Notes: a model not told the origin generated them from the sequence alone. A stretch of DNA of 64,000 nt from Paenibacillus sp. 32O-W (GCF_007679495.1 NZ_VEGP01000002.1:62001-126000); one strand, 5' to 3'. Shown: positions 35,565 to 44,510, counted from the first letter of the stretch. Made by a program: numbers and translations.

Positions 35565-36833
35565 GTGAGAATCGCATATTTGGATTGCTTCTCCGGAATA
35601 AGCGGAGACATGACCCTTGCAGCGCTGGTGGATGCGGGAGCGGACCGCGGGTATATTGAGAGAGAATTGACTAAGCTCAATGTCGAACCCTTTACATTAG
35701 AATGGAAAAGAGTGGACAAATGCGGAATTTCCGCACTTAAGATGAACGTCATCCTTGATCCGGAGTCCTTGCCGCAGCATCACAGACATTACTCGGATAT
35801 TGTGCGGATGATTGAACAAGCCGGTTTCAGCGACCGGGCCCGGACACTTAGTCTCGCTATATTCGAAAAGATTGGCATTGCGGAAGGCAAGATCCATAAT
35901 CTTCCGCTCGATCATGTCCATTTCCACGAGGTGGGAGCCATCGATTCCATCGTTGATGTCATCGGGGTTGCCCTGGCCTTGGATTCTCTGCAAGTGGAAC
36001 AAATCATTTCGTCTCCGGTTCCGCTTGGCCATGGCAAGGTTCGCTGCGACCACGGATTATACCCGGTTCCGGCCCCGGCGACCCTGGAAATGATGAAAGG
36101 CCTGCCGATTGCAGAATGTCCCTTCGCCATGGAGATGACTACACCGACAGGTGCCGGAATTGTCGCCGGTATTGTGGATCAGTTCTCACCTGCACTACCG
36201 CCGATGATAGTTGAAGAAATCGGCTATGGGGCCGGAACGCGCAATCTGCCCAATCAGCCCAACGTATTGAGGGCAGTTATTGGGCAGGCGCAGCCGAAAC
36301 CGTCCGCCTCGGTCGCAGCCGTTTATATTGCCGGGCACCACCATGGGCATGAGCATCACGAGCACGATCACGGGCATCACCATCATCATGGACACGGGCA
36401 TCACGAGCATGAACACGGGCATCAACACCATCATGGACACGAGCATCACGAGCACGAGCATGGGCATCAACACCATCATGAGCATGAGCATCACGAGCAT
36501 GAACACGGGCATCAACACCATCATGAGCATGAGCATCACGAGCACGAGCACGAGCATGGGCATCACCATCATCATGGACACGAGCATCATGAGCATGAAC
36601 ATGGGCATCACCATCACCATGGACACGAGCATCACGAGCACGAGCATGGGCATCACCACCATCATGGACACAAGCATCACGAGCATAAACATGGGCATCA
36701 CCACCATCATGGACACGAGCATCATGAGCATGAACATGGGCATCACCACCATCATGAGCATGAGCATCACGAGCATGAACACGGACATCACCACCATCAT
36801 GAGCATGAGCAGCCGGAAAAAAACGAAAATTAA
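35565..36833 (+). CDS. larC1: LarC1, N-terminal part of nickel insertion enzyme, with giant His-rich tail
   Basis: 422 residues from GTG 35565, 6 bp after larB. Residues 1-257 are a LarC N-terminal domain: DCFSGISGDMTLAALVDAG, HHRHYSDI, DHVHFHEVGAIDSIVD, PVPAPATLEMMKG and TPTGAGIV. Instead of continuing into LarC2, residues 258-413 are ten copies of a HEHHEHEHGHHHHHG-like 15-mer, followed by QPEKNEN and stop. LarC inserts nickel using CTP; the tail is presumably a nickel store or sink. The LarC2 domain is encoded separately at 41491-41970. Confidence 0.92.
   Translation: MRIAYLDCFSGISGDMTLAALVDAGADRGYIERELTKLNVEPFTLEWKRVDKCGISALKMNVILDPESLPQHHRHYSDIVRMIEQAGFSDRARTLSLAIFEKIGIAEGKIHNLPLDHVHFHEVGAIDSIVDVIGVALALDSLQVEQIISSPVPLGHGKVRCDHGLYPVPAPATLEMMKGLPIAECPFAMEMTTPTGAGIVAGIVDQFSPALPPMIVEEIGYGAGTRNLPNQPNVLRAVIGQAQPKPSASVAAVYIAGHHHGHEHHEHDHGHHHHHGHGHHEHEHGHQHHHGHEHHEHEHGHQHHHEHEHHEHEHGHQHHHEHEHHEHEHEHGHHHHHGHEHHEHEHGHHHHHGHEHHEHEHGHHHHHGHKHHEHKHGHHHHHGHEHHEHEHGHHHHHEHEHHEHEHGHHHHHEHEQPEKNEN
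36336..36806 (+). repeat. 45-bp coding tandem repeat of the LarC1 His tract
   Basis: Ten in-frame units of about 45 bp (one 51 bp) encode 15-residue His/Glu/Gly repeats; about 100 of 158 residues are His. Codon variation between CAT and CAC and Q/H, K/E changes show the units have drifted. Long frames in other readings here result from this low complexity. Confidence 0.95.
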
Positions 36834-36852
36834 GGGGCCCCGGCCCCTTTTC
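36832..36852 (+). terminator. terminator of the larE-B-C1 operon
   Basis: Perfect AAGGGGCC / GGCCCCTT stem with a 2-base loop, then TTTCC; it overlaps the larC1 stop codon. Confidence 0.7.
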
Positions 36853-37075
36853 CACTTTAAGAGAAACCTCTTGCTTTTCACCATAATTAACATAGTAAGA
36901 ACTATGCGTGAGAAGGCCTGAACCGACAAAACCGTGGTAGCTTCCGAAAAAAAGCGAGGGCTAGTGTACAATTTCCCACTAACATTCGCCCTACTCTTTT
37001 ATCGCTGCCCAGTCAAAGGATGGTCAAGGGAAAGCCGCACGTCGCATCCCGGTCGATCGTCCCAAAGACGAGCAA

Positions 37076-37297
37076 AAATGCATTAGAATCCTGCCTTTTT
37101 CCAAAAAGAAGGCTAAAGACGCTCAAAAGTGCAGGTCTTTTTGCCAAAATGGGGGCCATTTCGCAAAAATCGCTCCAAAGACCTGCATTATTGCTCTAGA
37201 ATTAAGCATTTCGCCGATTTTTAGGGAAAAGACCTGCAGTTTCGCTCTAGAATAACCCACCGCGCGGCTTTCCCCAAAAAGACCTGCAGTTTTGATT
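37076..37297. repeat. intergenic array of ~50-bp-spaced AAAGACCTGCA motifs
   Basis: GACCTGCA occurs at 37180, 37231 and 37281 (spacing 51 and 50), each after an A-run, two followed by GCTCTAGAAT; an inverted copy GCAGGTCTTTTT lies at 37131, 49 bp earlier. A weaker CCTGCCTTTTT lies at 37091. The rest of 36853-37374 holds nothing recognisable. Confidence 0.75.
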
Positions 37298-37338
37298 GTC
37301 TTTTACACAATCCGGCGGACTACCGCCGTATAACGCCG

Positions 37339-37367
37339 CAACGCGCGCCAATGAACGGCGCGCGTTG
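37339..37367. repeat. GC-rich hairpin CAACGCGCGCC / GGCGCGCGTTG, first copy
   Basis: Perfect 11-bp stem with a 7-base loop, 8 bp after the amidohydrolase stop (on its 3' side). The same stem, with one base changed, recurs at 48573. No good T-run follows on the gene's strand, so it is not a typical terminator. Confidence 0.7.
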
Positions 37368-37374
37368 CGTTGCT

Positions 37375-38259
37375 TTATTCACCCGGGTTAGCGGATAGCC
37401 GCTCCCCGAGCCTTGGAAATACCCGCAAAGCATTATCGTAGAATACTTGCTCCTGATGCGCTTCCGGGATCAGACGCTCCACGAAGCGGATGTATTCCTT
37501 GATCGGAGCAAGCGGCCAATCGGTGCCGAACAGCATTTTATCATAGTGATCGGCGTATATGAGCGCGCGGCGGAAATGATCCATGAACAGCGTCTCCTTC
37601 ATAAACCGGTCGAACTCTTTCGAATCTCCAACGATAAGCCCGGATAAATCCGCGAAGACGTTAGCATTTTTATGGATCACTTCCGCGGCATCCATTACCC
37701 AGGGATCCCCGAGGTGACAGATGATGAAATTAATGTCCCGATGCTGTATCGCCAATTCATCGATTGTCAGCGGATGGGAATATTTCAGCAGCCCCTCGCT
37801 TGAATACGTGTCCCCGGAATGTATGACGACCGGAAGCCCGTATTGTTTGGCCAGTTCATATACGGGACCGTAAATCGGATCATAAACGTAATAATGGTAA
37901 TAGCCGGCATAGAGCTTAATTCCCGCTACGAACTCTTGACGGAGACGGGCTTCGATCCGATCCAGTTCCTCCTGCGCACCGTCCGAAGCCAGACGTACAG
38001 GATTAATGCCTACACATTCCATCAGAAATGGAGGAACCTCCGGTTCCAAATCAAGAGTCATCGGGTTGGACGCTCCCCTGTCCGGAAAACGCCCTGCCTC
38101 TTGTTCCTCCACCCCCATGCCGATTCCCATAACTACTCCGGCCTGGTCAAATTCTTCCTTGAGCCCTGCTGCCGAATATTCCACGAAGGCCAGCTCCCGG
38201 GCCGTCCTGCGAAAGCTGTCAATATCCGATAAATGAATATGAGCGTCGATAATTTTCAA
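37375..38259 (-). CDS. amidohydrolase family 2 metal-dependent hydrolase
   Basis: 294 residues, TTG start behind GAAGGAGGG. Metal-site motifs in order: DAHIHL (HxH at the N-terminus), GIKLYAGYYHYY, VVIHSGD, FIICHLGDPWV and LFGTDWPLAP with the final Asp. This is the amidohydrolase_2 (ACMSD-like) pattern: hydrolases and decarboxylases of small cyclic substrates. It is the last gene of a run larC2 - GNAT fusion - amidohydrolase, with a 22-bp gap upstream. Substrate unknown. Confidence 0.88.
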   Translation of the reverse strand: MKIIDAHIHLSDIDSFRRTARELAFVEYSAAGLKEEFDQAGVVMGIGMGVEEQEAGRFPDRGASNPMTLDLEPEVPPFLMECVGINPVRLASDGAQEELDRIEARLRQEFVAGIKLYAGYYHYYVYDPIYGPVYELAKQYGLPVVIHSGDTYSSEGLLKYSHPLTIDELAIQHRDINFIICHLGDPWVMDAAEVIHKNANVFADLSGLIVGDSKEFDRFMKETLFMDHFRRALIYADHYDKMLFGTDWPLAPIKEYIRFVERLIPEAHQEQVFYDNALRVFPRLGERLSANPGE

Positions 38260-38281
38260 TGGTGCCCTCCTTCTCCTTCCT

Positions 38282-41200
38282 CTACTTATTCTCTTCCGCT
38301 CCGAAACGTATTCTTCTTAACTCGGTAAACGCTTCGGAAGTCCAATCTCTGTCAGTAAACAAGCAGAAGACAGGCTTGGTATATACCGTCTCTCCATCCG
38401 CGAGCCGTACCCATTCTTCCGAACAAACCCTCAAGATTTGATTATTGGAAAAAGCATACGTATTCTTCTCCCCACTGATGTAGAGCATTCGGTCTTCATG
38501 CCGCTCACTGCCCAGCTCCAGCAGACCTTGGGATTGGATTTCCGGTGCCTTGGATCCTCGCTTGTAGGTGCGGTCCGGTTGCCCCCGGAACCACTGCACT
38601 TCCGGTTCAGTATCCGTTCCGATGAAGGAGTCCACCATACAGCGGTAATCATAGAACATGCGTCCCGTTCGATTCCGAATCCGGTTCACCACACAGAGAA
38701 CGGGGGTTCCGGGAAGCATCAGATAATACTGGTCTAACTCCAGCCCGCGTTTCTCCTTCAGCTTCTCCACCTGTGTCCGCAGGCATATTCCCCGCCATGA
38801 GTTCCCGTAATTATCCGTTAGTGTCTCAAAGGCGGCGGTAATCGTCTCCTCCTGCAAGCTTAACTGGGAAATTCCCTGAAGCTCGATCCCTAGTCCTCCC
38901 AGCCACGGGTTCCACCACGATTTGGGTCCGGGCTCGGGATAGGAGGATTCCAGCCACTCTCTCCCGTTATACTGAAGAGAATACAAAGCATTCCCGAAAG
39001 CCGGAGAAGCTTGAAGTGTGACTCCCCCATTGGAAAAACGGAAGCTTCCGTCTGTCAGCTTCATCTCTTCTATCGGCTGCACTTCGTCCGAAAAGGCAAA
39101 CACAGCCCGTTCGATGGTTCTTTCTCCCATTCGGGATTGAAGGTTCAGTCGAACCGTATCCGAAATGCCGCCCTCCTTAAGGGGCTCCACTCGAAAATCG
39201 AGCAGCCTCATCTGCTCTTCCTCCGCCATCTCCCGTTCCACGGCGGCAAAGCTTCCGTTCCGGGAACTTACACTCACCCGACCTTCTATCGGGGAGTTTC
39301 TCCGTTCTCTGGCTTGAACTGTGAATTCCATTCCCGCCTGAACGAATGGATTTCCGTTATTTACGCTCACTTCGAATGGAGACATTAAATGGGGATTCAC
39401 CCGGTCCCTGCGCCCAAGCGCATAAGAGCGGAAATCGGACCAGTTCGTAAAGCTGCCGCATGCCAGGAAGGTAGAAGCAGTCCGCACCTTCTCCCCCGGT
39501 CCCGGTCGGCCTGCCGGATGCTCCAATTGCAAATGCCATTCGCTCTTGGTCAGAGCCAACTCGGGATGCCAGGTCATTCCCCAGGTTACTTGGTCCCCGG
39601 AGCCGTAGCTAAACAGCCAGTTTTCCGAAATCTGATGGATATCCCAATCGTTCAGCCTATCGTATGAAACGACCTCCGGATCCCGCAAATCAATCACTTG
39701 GCCTTCATAAGGGATAATCCCTTGATTTAGCGAGAAATAAAATCCTTCTCCAATATGCAAAGGCTGCTCTGCAGTCAGGCTTCCAAGATTATGGACCTCG
39801 TGGAACCTTTCGACCAACCCGTTAGGAAATAGTTTGGCGGTTATCGTCAACCGGATGGACGGGAATTCCTCGGAATCGCATTCCGCCGTAAGCACCATCG
39901 CTTGATCTTCCCGGCTTATGGAAACACGCGAAGCCTGTTTTTTCACAAACTCGGGAGAATAGGGGCGCCCGAGCTTCGGTGACATCCATCGGCACCTGGA
40001 CTCCTCACCATACCGGTGAACCCACATTTCATTATCCTCTTTGTTGTAATATAAAGTATAAGGACCATTGACAATGAACCACTGCTTTTGGGTTTCACCG
40101 CCGAACCTTCCGGTTTGTCCCTTAAAAATCCGTTCTATTTTTCTGGTAAAGACAACCGGCTCTTCCCGGCTGTTCTCCGAATAAGCATGGATCGTAACCC
40201 GTTCGCTTAACAAGCCAAAATCCTGGAGCCTGTATGAAACGGCAACGGTTTTAATTTCTTCTCCAGGCACGGAAACAGACAACCGTTCGGGTTCAAAACG
40301 GATACATTCATTACTTGGAAGCTGAAACTCAAATACTAGCGGCCGGGTATCCTGATTCTCTATCGTTATGAAGCCTTCCTCCATCCCTTGAAGCAGGCTT
40401 TCATGATTCACGGCGGAGAAGATCAGCTTCGCCGGATATTGCGGCTCTATTCCGACACGAAGCTCAGCACTGCGTCCGTTGATCCGGCACCGTGCGGTGA
40501 CGCAAGGATGCGTCTTCCAATCATTCTGGTCCTCCTCTACCGGCCCAACTTCAAATTGACCTTCGATGATGGCTTCCTCTTGAACTACCAGATTGCGGGA
40601 CAGTGAGAAGCTAATATTTTTGTTATTCTCCCCTTCAATTTGAACATGGAGGGGTGCCCCCGATTTATTGCGAATCACATAACGGATGGGATAGCTCTTC
40701 CCAAAAACGAGCTTATGCCTGTCCGCTTCGGCGTACAGAATATAATCGTCCGTTTCGATCAAACGGATGCCGCGCCCGGTTTTTTCAAATTCCACACGCA
40801 GGGACTTCCCGTCCTTCGCCCATTTATATTCAAAGAAATCGAAGCCGTTCTCGTTTCGCCCATCCGGCTCTATGGCGATGTCCCTCTTCCCGTCCTCATA
40901 CCAATCCATGGTCTCGAAGTAAGGCTGGAGAGCCTCGGTTTGCAGAACAGTCGGAATAAAATTCATCAAATGAGTGGCGTTTTCCCTTTTCTCCCAAAAA
41001 AATCCACACTTTTTATACATCGGAACAGCCTTCGTATTCCCCGCCCAAGTAAACAAGTCCAATCTCGGCCAACCCATCTCGATCGTTCTTCGCACCGCGC
41101 TCAGGACCAGGTCCCGCCCTATTTTTCGCCCATGATAATCAGGCCTTACGTTAAGAAGCGGAATATATAAAGCTCCCTCATCATTACGATAATGGGCGAA

Positions 41201-41410
41201 GCTGCAGTAGCCTACCACCTTGTCTTCATCCAAGGCCAGGAAAGCGGCCAGCAGAGTCGAATTGGCATGCTCCTGAAGGATGGATTCCTCCGTTCGGTTA
41301 GCCGTCCCTCCTCCCCAGCCCTCTGTGCTGGCATTCCACATTTCAGCAATCGCCCGGGCATAATGCGGTTCATATTCAACTATCCGAATGTTCCCGTTCA
41401 CGGTATTCAC
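38282..41410 (-). CDS. giant fusion protein: GNAT acetyltransferase plus large beta-rich region
   Basis: About 1042 residues, cytosolic by absence of signal or helices. Residues ~7-155 form a GNAT domain: VVGYCSFAHYR, then YIPLLNVRPDYHGRKIGRDL (acetyl-CoA loop) and AVPMYKKCGFFWEK. Residues ~165-480 look like several beta-sandwich domains with SVPGEEIKTVAVSYRL, and 480-1040 resemble carbohydrate-binding supersandwich regions (WFIVNGPYTLYY, GGLGIELQGISQ, LMLPGTPVLCVVNRI). I know no characterised protein of this make-up. GTG at 41410, or 41401 better spaced from AGAGGTG. Confidence 0.8.
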   Translation of the reverse strand: MNTVNGNIRIVEYEPHYARAIAEMWNASTEGWGGGTANRTEESILQEHANSTLLAAFLALDEDKVVGYCSFAHYRNDEGALYIPLLNVRPDYHGRKIGRDLVLSAVRRTIEMGWPRLDLFTWAGNTKAVPMYKKCGFFWEKRENATHLMNFIPTVLQTEALQPYFETMDWYEDGKRDIAIEPDGRNENGFDFFEYKWAKDGKSLRVEFEKTGRGIRLIETDDYILYAEADRHKLVFGKSYPIRYVIRNKSGAPLHVQIEGENNKNISFSLSRNLVVQEEAIIEGQFEVGPVEEDQNDWKTHPCVTARCRINGRSAELRVGIEPQYPAKLIFSAVNHESLLQGMEEGFITIENQDTRPLVFEFQLPSNECIRFEPERLSVSVPGEEIKTVAVSYRLQDFGLLSERVTIHAYSENSREEPVVFTRKIERIFKGQTGRFGGETQKQWFIVNGPYTLYYNKEDNEMWVHRYGEESRCRWMSPKLGRPYSPEFVKKQASRVSISREDQAMVLTAECDSEEFPSIRLTITAKLFPNGLVERFHEVHNLGSLTAEQPLHIGEGFYFSLNQGIIPYEGQVIDLRDPEVVSYDRLNDWDIHQISENWLFSYGSGDQVTWGMTWHPELALTKSEWHLQLEHPAGRPGPGEKVRTASTFLACGSFTNWSDFRSYALGRRDRVNPHLMSPFEVSVNNGNPFVQAGMEFTVQARERRNSPIEGRVSVSSRNGSFAAVEREMAEEEQMRLLDFRVEPLKEGGISDTVRLNLQSRMGERTIERAVFAFSDEVQPIEEMKLTDGSFRFSNGGVTLQASPAFGNALYSLQYNGREWLESSYPEPGPKSWWNPWLGGLGIELQGISQLSLQEETITAAFETLTDNYGNSWRGICLRTQVEKLKEKRGLELDQYYLMLPGTPVLCVVNRIRNRTGRMFYDYRCMVDSFIGTDTEPEVQWFRGQPDRTYKRGSKAPEIQSQGLLELGSERHEDRMLYISGEKNTYAFSNNQILRVCSEEWVRLADGETVYTKPVFCLFTDRDWTSEAFTELRRIRFGAEENK

Positions 41411-41490
41411 CTCTTTGGTTATAGTAATATTTTTTTCAAATTATTACCATTATACCTTAGCCCCTTATCAGGAGTAAGAGGAGAATTTAG

Positions 41491-41970
41491 TTACAACGAT
41501 TTTTGACTGATATAGATCGCCCTGACGTACTCGTATACTTGTTTGATCGGAATTCCGTGTTCCCGCGCGGCTTTGGCGCAATCTTCATGCTCCGGGGCAA
41601 AATGCACAAGCTTCCCGGCTTTATACCCGGTTTTTACCGTAATAGCCCCCCAGGGAGTGGAAACCTTCTCGAAATTTCTGCCGAGTCTGCTGCAGGATAC
41701 GGGCATATATCGCAATCCGAGCGTTGTCGTTTCCTCGAAGATGACGGTTTCCATTTCCGACAATAAGAGCCTGTCCGTTAATACATTTAACATTAGGCCG
41801 GGACGCCCTTTTTTCATAAGAATAGGAATCCAGTAGACATCGTTCGCTCCCTTCTCCAGAAGCCTGTCCGTGATGTAGGGACAGTACTCCGGATTCATAT
41901 CGTCCAGATTCGTTTGAATGAGCACCATCCCATCATCCCGATGCTCTTGCCCATGATCGAATTTCTTCAT
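41491..41970 (-). CDS. larC2: LarC2, C-terminal nickel-insertion domain as a separate gene
   Basis: About 159 residues from ATG 41970, behind AAAGGATG (ATG 41982 and 42021 also in frame). From GMVLIQTNLDDMNPEYCPYI through ANDVYWIPILMKKGRPG, ETTTLGLRY and HFAPEHEDCAKAAREHGIP, it covers the complete C-terminal half of LarC (the CTP-binding part) and nothing else. In lactobacilli this domain is joined to LarC1 by ribosomal frameshifting; here it is unlinked and on the opposite strand, 4.7 kb from larC1, and starts an operon with the GNAT fusion gene (80-bp gap). Confidence 0.92.
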   Translation of the reverse strand: MKKFDHGQEHRDDGMVLIQTNLDDMNPEYCPYITDRLLEKGANDVYWIPILMKKGRPGLMLNVLTDRLLLSEMETVIFEETTTLGLRYMPVSCSRLGRNFEKVSTPWGAITVKTGYKAGKLVHFAPEHEDCAKAAREHGIPIKQVYEYVRAIYISQKSL

Positions 41971-42316
41971 TCTGTCAGCCATCCTTTGTCCCATCGACCC
42001 GCAACGATCGCTTTTTCCCAAATTATAGCCTTCCCCGGCTTACTATGTAAATGCTGCCTCCGGAACCGAAAGCAGATTAAACATTCCTTGAGGTCATGTC
42101 TGTGTGACAATTATTAATTTCATCGGGAAAATAATGCCCATAAACAAATAACAGGAGTACCTTTAGATGGCACCCCTGAGCAAATATTTGGAAAAAGCCC
42201 TAACGGCAAATTAACAGCACTATTTGCGTGAACGGGCAAGGAAGAATGATACTGCGAAAAAGAACCCCGCCGTTTCTTGTAATACCGCCCATAGTGCTTA
42301 AGCGGCCAGCACCCGG
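41971..42316. other. intergenic region between yunB and larC2
   Basis: About 345 bp, AT-rich at 42100-42240. It must contain the larC2 promoter and the yunB 3' end. A 15-codon frame with AGGAG (ATG at 42167) is on the opposite strand; I do not call it. No clear terminator found. Confidence 0.4.
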
Positions 42317-43096
42317 TTACAGCTTGTTGGCCGATTCGGGAGTGACCGGCTCCGTCCCGCCCTCCGCTGTCCCTGCCGGGCTGGGCTGCGGTACAGGAAG
42401 CGTAACGCTCGGCGGAAGAGGAGGTGATCCGCCCAGAGGATTTCCTTTGCTGTCCACATAATACATCGGAGTATCCCCAACGACCAGAACATAGGAAATG
42501 GGAATTTCCGTCTCAACGATTTCATGCTCCGAATCGAACGGAATAATGATGGCCACATCGGCGATCACCCGAACGTAAACCTCCACCAGCACCATATTAA
42601 TCCCTACATTTTCAGAGCGTCTGCTCAGCTCCACCTGAACACTTCCTTGCGGAACGAGCCGAATTGGAATATCCGGACCGAAGGATGCGATAATCGCGCT
42701 GTTCATGGCCATCCCCAACGGAATATGCTCGGGGATGCTTCCCAGATTGGTCAGAGCGGATTGAACTTTATTAATGGCATCCGCCTGTATTTTCATATGC
42801 TCGGCATAATTTAGCATAAACCCGCTCACCTTGCCGTTATTATCGTATCTCCACTCAATCAATCTATTGAGATCGGTACCTTGGGAGATCCGGTCGGTAA
42901 TGGCCGCGTTGATGGATTGTGTTGCAATCTGCTTCATGCGGACGGAAGCCAGGTGGAAGAGCGGCGGCTTCAGATTCCTCTCAATATAAACGAAGGTTTG
43001 CAGTGTAAACAGAAAGATTAGAATCATCGTGATGAGGAATGTTCTTCTCAAGCTTGCTTTACGCGGATTCCGGCTTCTCCATCTGCGCCTTCGCAT
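42317..43096 (-). CDS. yunB: sporulation protein YunB
   Basis: 259 residues. An Arg-rich N-terminus is followed by one membrane helix (about 18-36) and an extracytoplasmic domain with RMKQIATQSINAAITDRIS, then HIPLGMAMNSAIIASFGPDI and a beta-rich region; the C-terminal ~40 residues are Pro/Gly-rich. This is the YunB pattern. YunB is a sigma-E-controlled sporulation protein. GGGGGGAAGGGG precedes the ATG. Confidence 0.92.
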   Translation of the reverse strand: MRRRRWRSRNPRKASLRRTFLITMILIFLFTLQTFVYIERNLKPPLFHLASVRMKQIATQSINAAITDRISQGTDLNRLIEWRYDNNGKVSGFMLNYAEHMKIQADAINKVQSALTNLGSIPEHIPLGMAMNSAIIASFGPDIPIRLVPQGSVQVELSRRSENVGINMVLVEVYVRVIADVAIIIPFDSEHEIVETEIPISYVLVVGDTPMYYVDSKGNPLGGSPPLPPSVTLPVPQPSPAGTAEGGTEPVTPESANKL

Positions 43097-43281
43097 CCCC
43101 TTCCCCCCTTGTATATAGGCATATCCCTCTAACTAATCTATGCCTTACGCAGCCAAAAAAGAAGGACTCGTTGTCAAGATGACTTCCTTATAGTGTCCGC
43201 AATAACCGCCAAACCTGCTATAATAGGTAAGAAAACCCTACTATTGGAGCCGCAGCTCCCTTTTTTAACTTGGAGGAAATG

Positions 43282-44475
43282 ATGAGAGCACTGATCTACT
43301 TGATTATTCTCGTATCCTTCCTGGATACATTCGTACAGCTTCCGATTATCGGGCCCTATGCCAAAAGCCTGGGAGCCGGATCGCTCGCTATCGGTCTTAC
43401 AATCGGAATGTACTCGCTATCGAATATAGCCGGCAATGTCGTTGCAGGACAATGGATTGACCGTATCGGAGCCAGAGTTGTGCTTATTATAGGGATGGCC
43501 ATAACAGCGGCTGTACTCTTGTTATACCTAACCGTTAATACTCCGGAGCATCTCATTGCCGTTCGTTTTTTACATGGTCTTACAGGGGGGCTTCTGACAC
43601 CATGCGCGTTTACTCTCGCTTCTTCGAGAGCTTCGATGAACCGTCAAGGAAGGGCTATGGCCTTGTCTGGCGCTTCCGTCGGACTGGCCGCGATTATAGG
43701 TCCGGCGTTGGGAGGAATCCTTAAAGCGAAGTGGGGAGTAGATGCGGTGTTTATTGTAACGTCTGCACTGCTTGCCGTCTTCTCGATTATTGCCTGGACG
43801 ATGCTGCCCAAGAAGCAGGCAGCACAGACGGAGCGGACAAGAGTGGAGCGCCAGTACTGGTCGGAAACCATTAAAGCGTGGAAGCCGCTTCTTGGCAACC
43901 GTCATGCCGTAACCGCCTATGCCGGGGCTTTCGCCCTTCTGTTCGCCATGGGCGTGCTTACCTTCGCTCTTCCGCTCAAAACCGATGAATTGCAGTTGCC
44001 GGCGCAATCTGCCGGAATGCTGCTCAGCACCTTCGGATTGGTGGCGATTCTCGTGTTCGTGCTGCCATCCAACCGGATGTTCGACCGGCTGCCCCCTTTC
44101 CGCCTGCTGATGATCGGACTGGTTATCGTCATTGCTTCTTTGCTTAGCCTGTCCATAGTATCCAGCCTCGGAGGTTTATATTTCATTATGGCTGTGTACG
44201 GAATAGGCTACGGACTGATATTCCCTTCGACCAGCGCGCTCTTGGTCAAGCATGTCCGCCAGGAGGACCGGGGGAAGGCCTTCGGCTTGTTCTACGCCTT
44301 CTTCTCGCTCGGGGTGGTGGCGGGATCATCGGCCGTCGGCGCCTTGACGGCCGACCCGGACACAGCCTTGGCTATCGCATCGGGCACTTTAACGGTGCTG
44401 TCGGGCTTGCTGTTCATCCTTTACAAAATCATCCCTTCCAAAGCAAAGCTTTCGGAACGCGAGGCTAAGCTGTAA
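43282..44475 (+). CDS. second MFS transporter, paralogue-like to the one at 1832
   Basis: About 397 residues from the ATG at 43282 (TTG 43270 and ATG 43279 are closer to or within the GGAGGA site). Twelve hydrophobic segments; motif A region GQWIDRIGARV. LPIIGPYAKSLGAGSLAIGL parallels the MFS protein at 1832. Drug or metabolite efflux is likely, the substrate unknown. It is divergent from yunB. Confidence 0.87.
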   Translation: MRALIYLIILVSFLDTFVQLPIIGPYAKSLGAGSLAIGLTIGMYSLSNIAGNVVAGQWIDRIGARVVLIIGMAITAAVLLLYLTVNTPEHLIAVRFLHGLTGGLLTPCAFTLASSRASMNRQGRAMALSGASVGLAAIIGPALGGILKAKWGVDAVFIVTSALLAVFSIIAWTMLPKKQAAQTERTRVERQYWSETIKAWKPLLGNRHAVTAYAGAFALLFAMGVLTFALPLKTDELQLPAQSAGMLLSTFGLVAILVFVLPSNRMFDRLPPFRLLMIGLVIVIASLLSLSIVSSLGGLYFIMAVYGIGYGLIFPSTSALLVKHVRQEDRGKAFGLFYAFFSLGVVAGSSAVGALTADPDTALAIASGTLTVLSGLLFILYKIIPSKAKLSEREAKL

Positions 44476-44510
44476 CAAAACGGAAACGCCCTATTCGGGC
44501 AAAAAGAAAA

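Noticed and set aside
35565-36833. Programmed frameshift joining larC1 to larC2, as in lactobacilli
   Set aside because: The sequence after larC1 is a terminator and non-coding DNA; larC2 is a separate gene on the other strand.
36195-36971. Long open frames on both strands across the His tract (258, 192 and 213 codons)
   Set aside because: They arise from the repetitive CAT/CAC/GAG codons of larC1; their products are low-complexity Met/Val, Asp/His/Ala or Thr/Ile strings, without ribosome sites.
37076-37297. Possible CRISPR array because of ~50-bp periodic repeats
   Set aside because: Repeat cores are only about 11 bp, one is inverted, and there are no cas genes or 28-37-bp repeats.
42167-42214. 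15-codon frame with AGGAG upstream
   Set aside because: Too short, no recognisable family and no supporting context.
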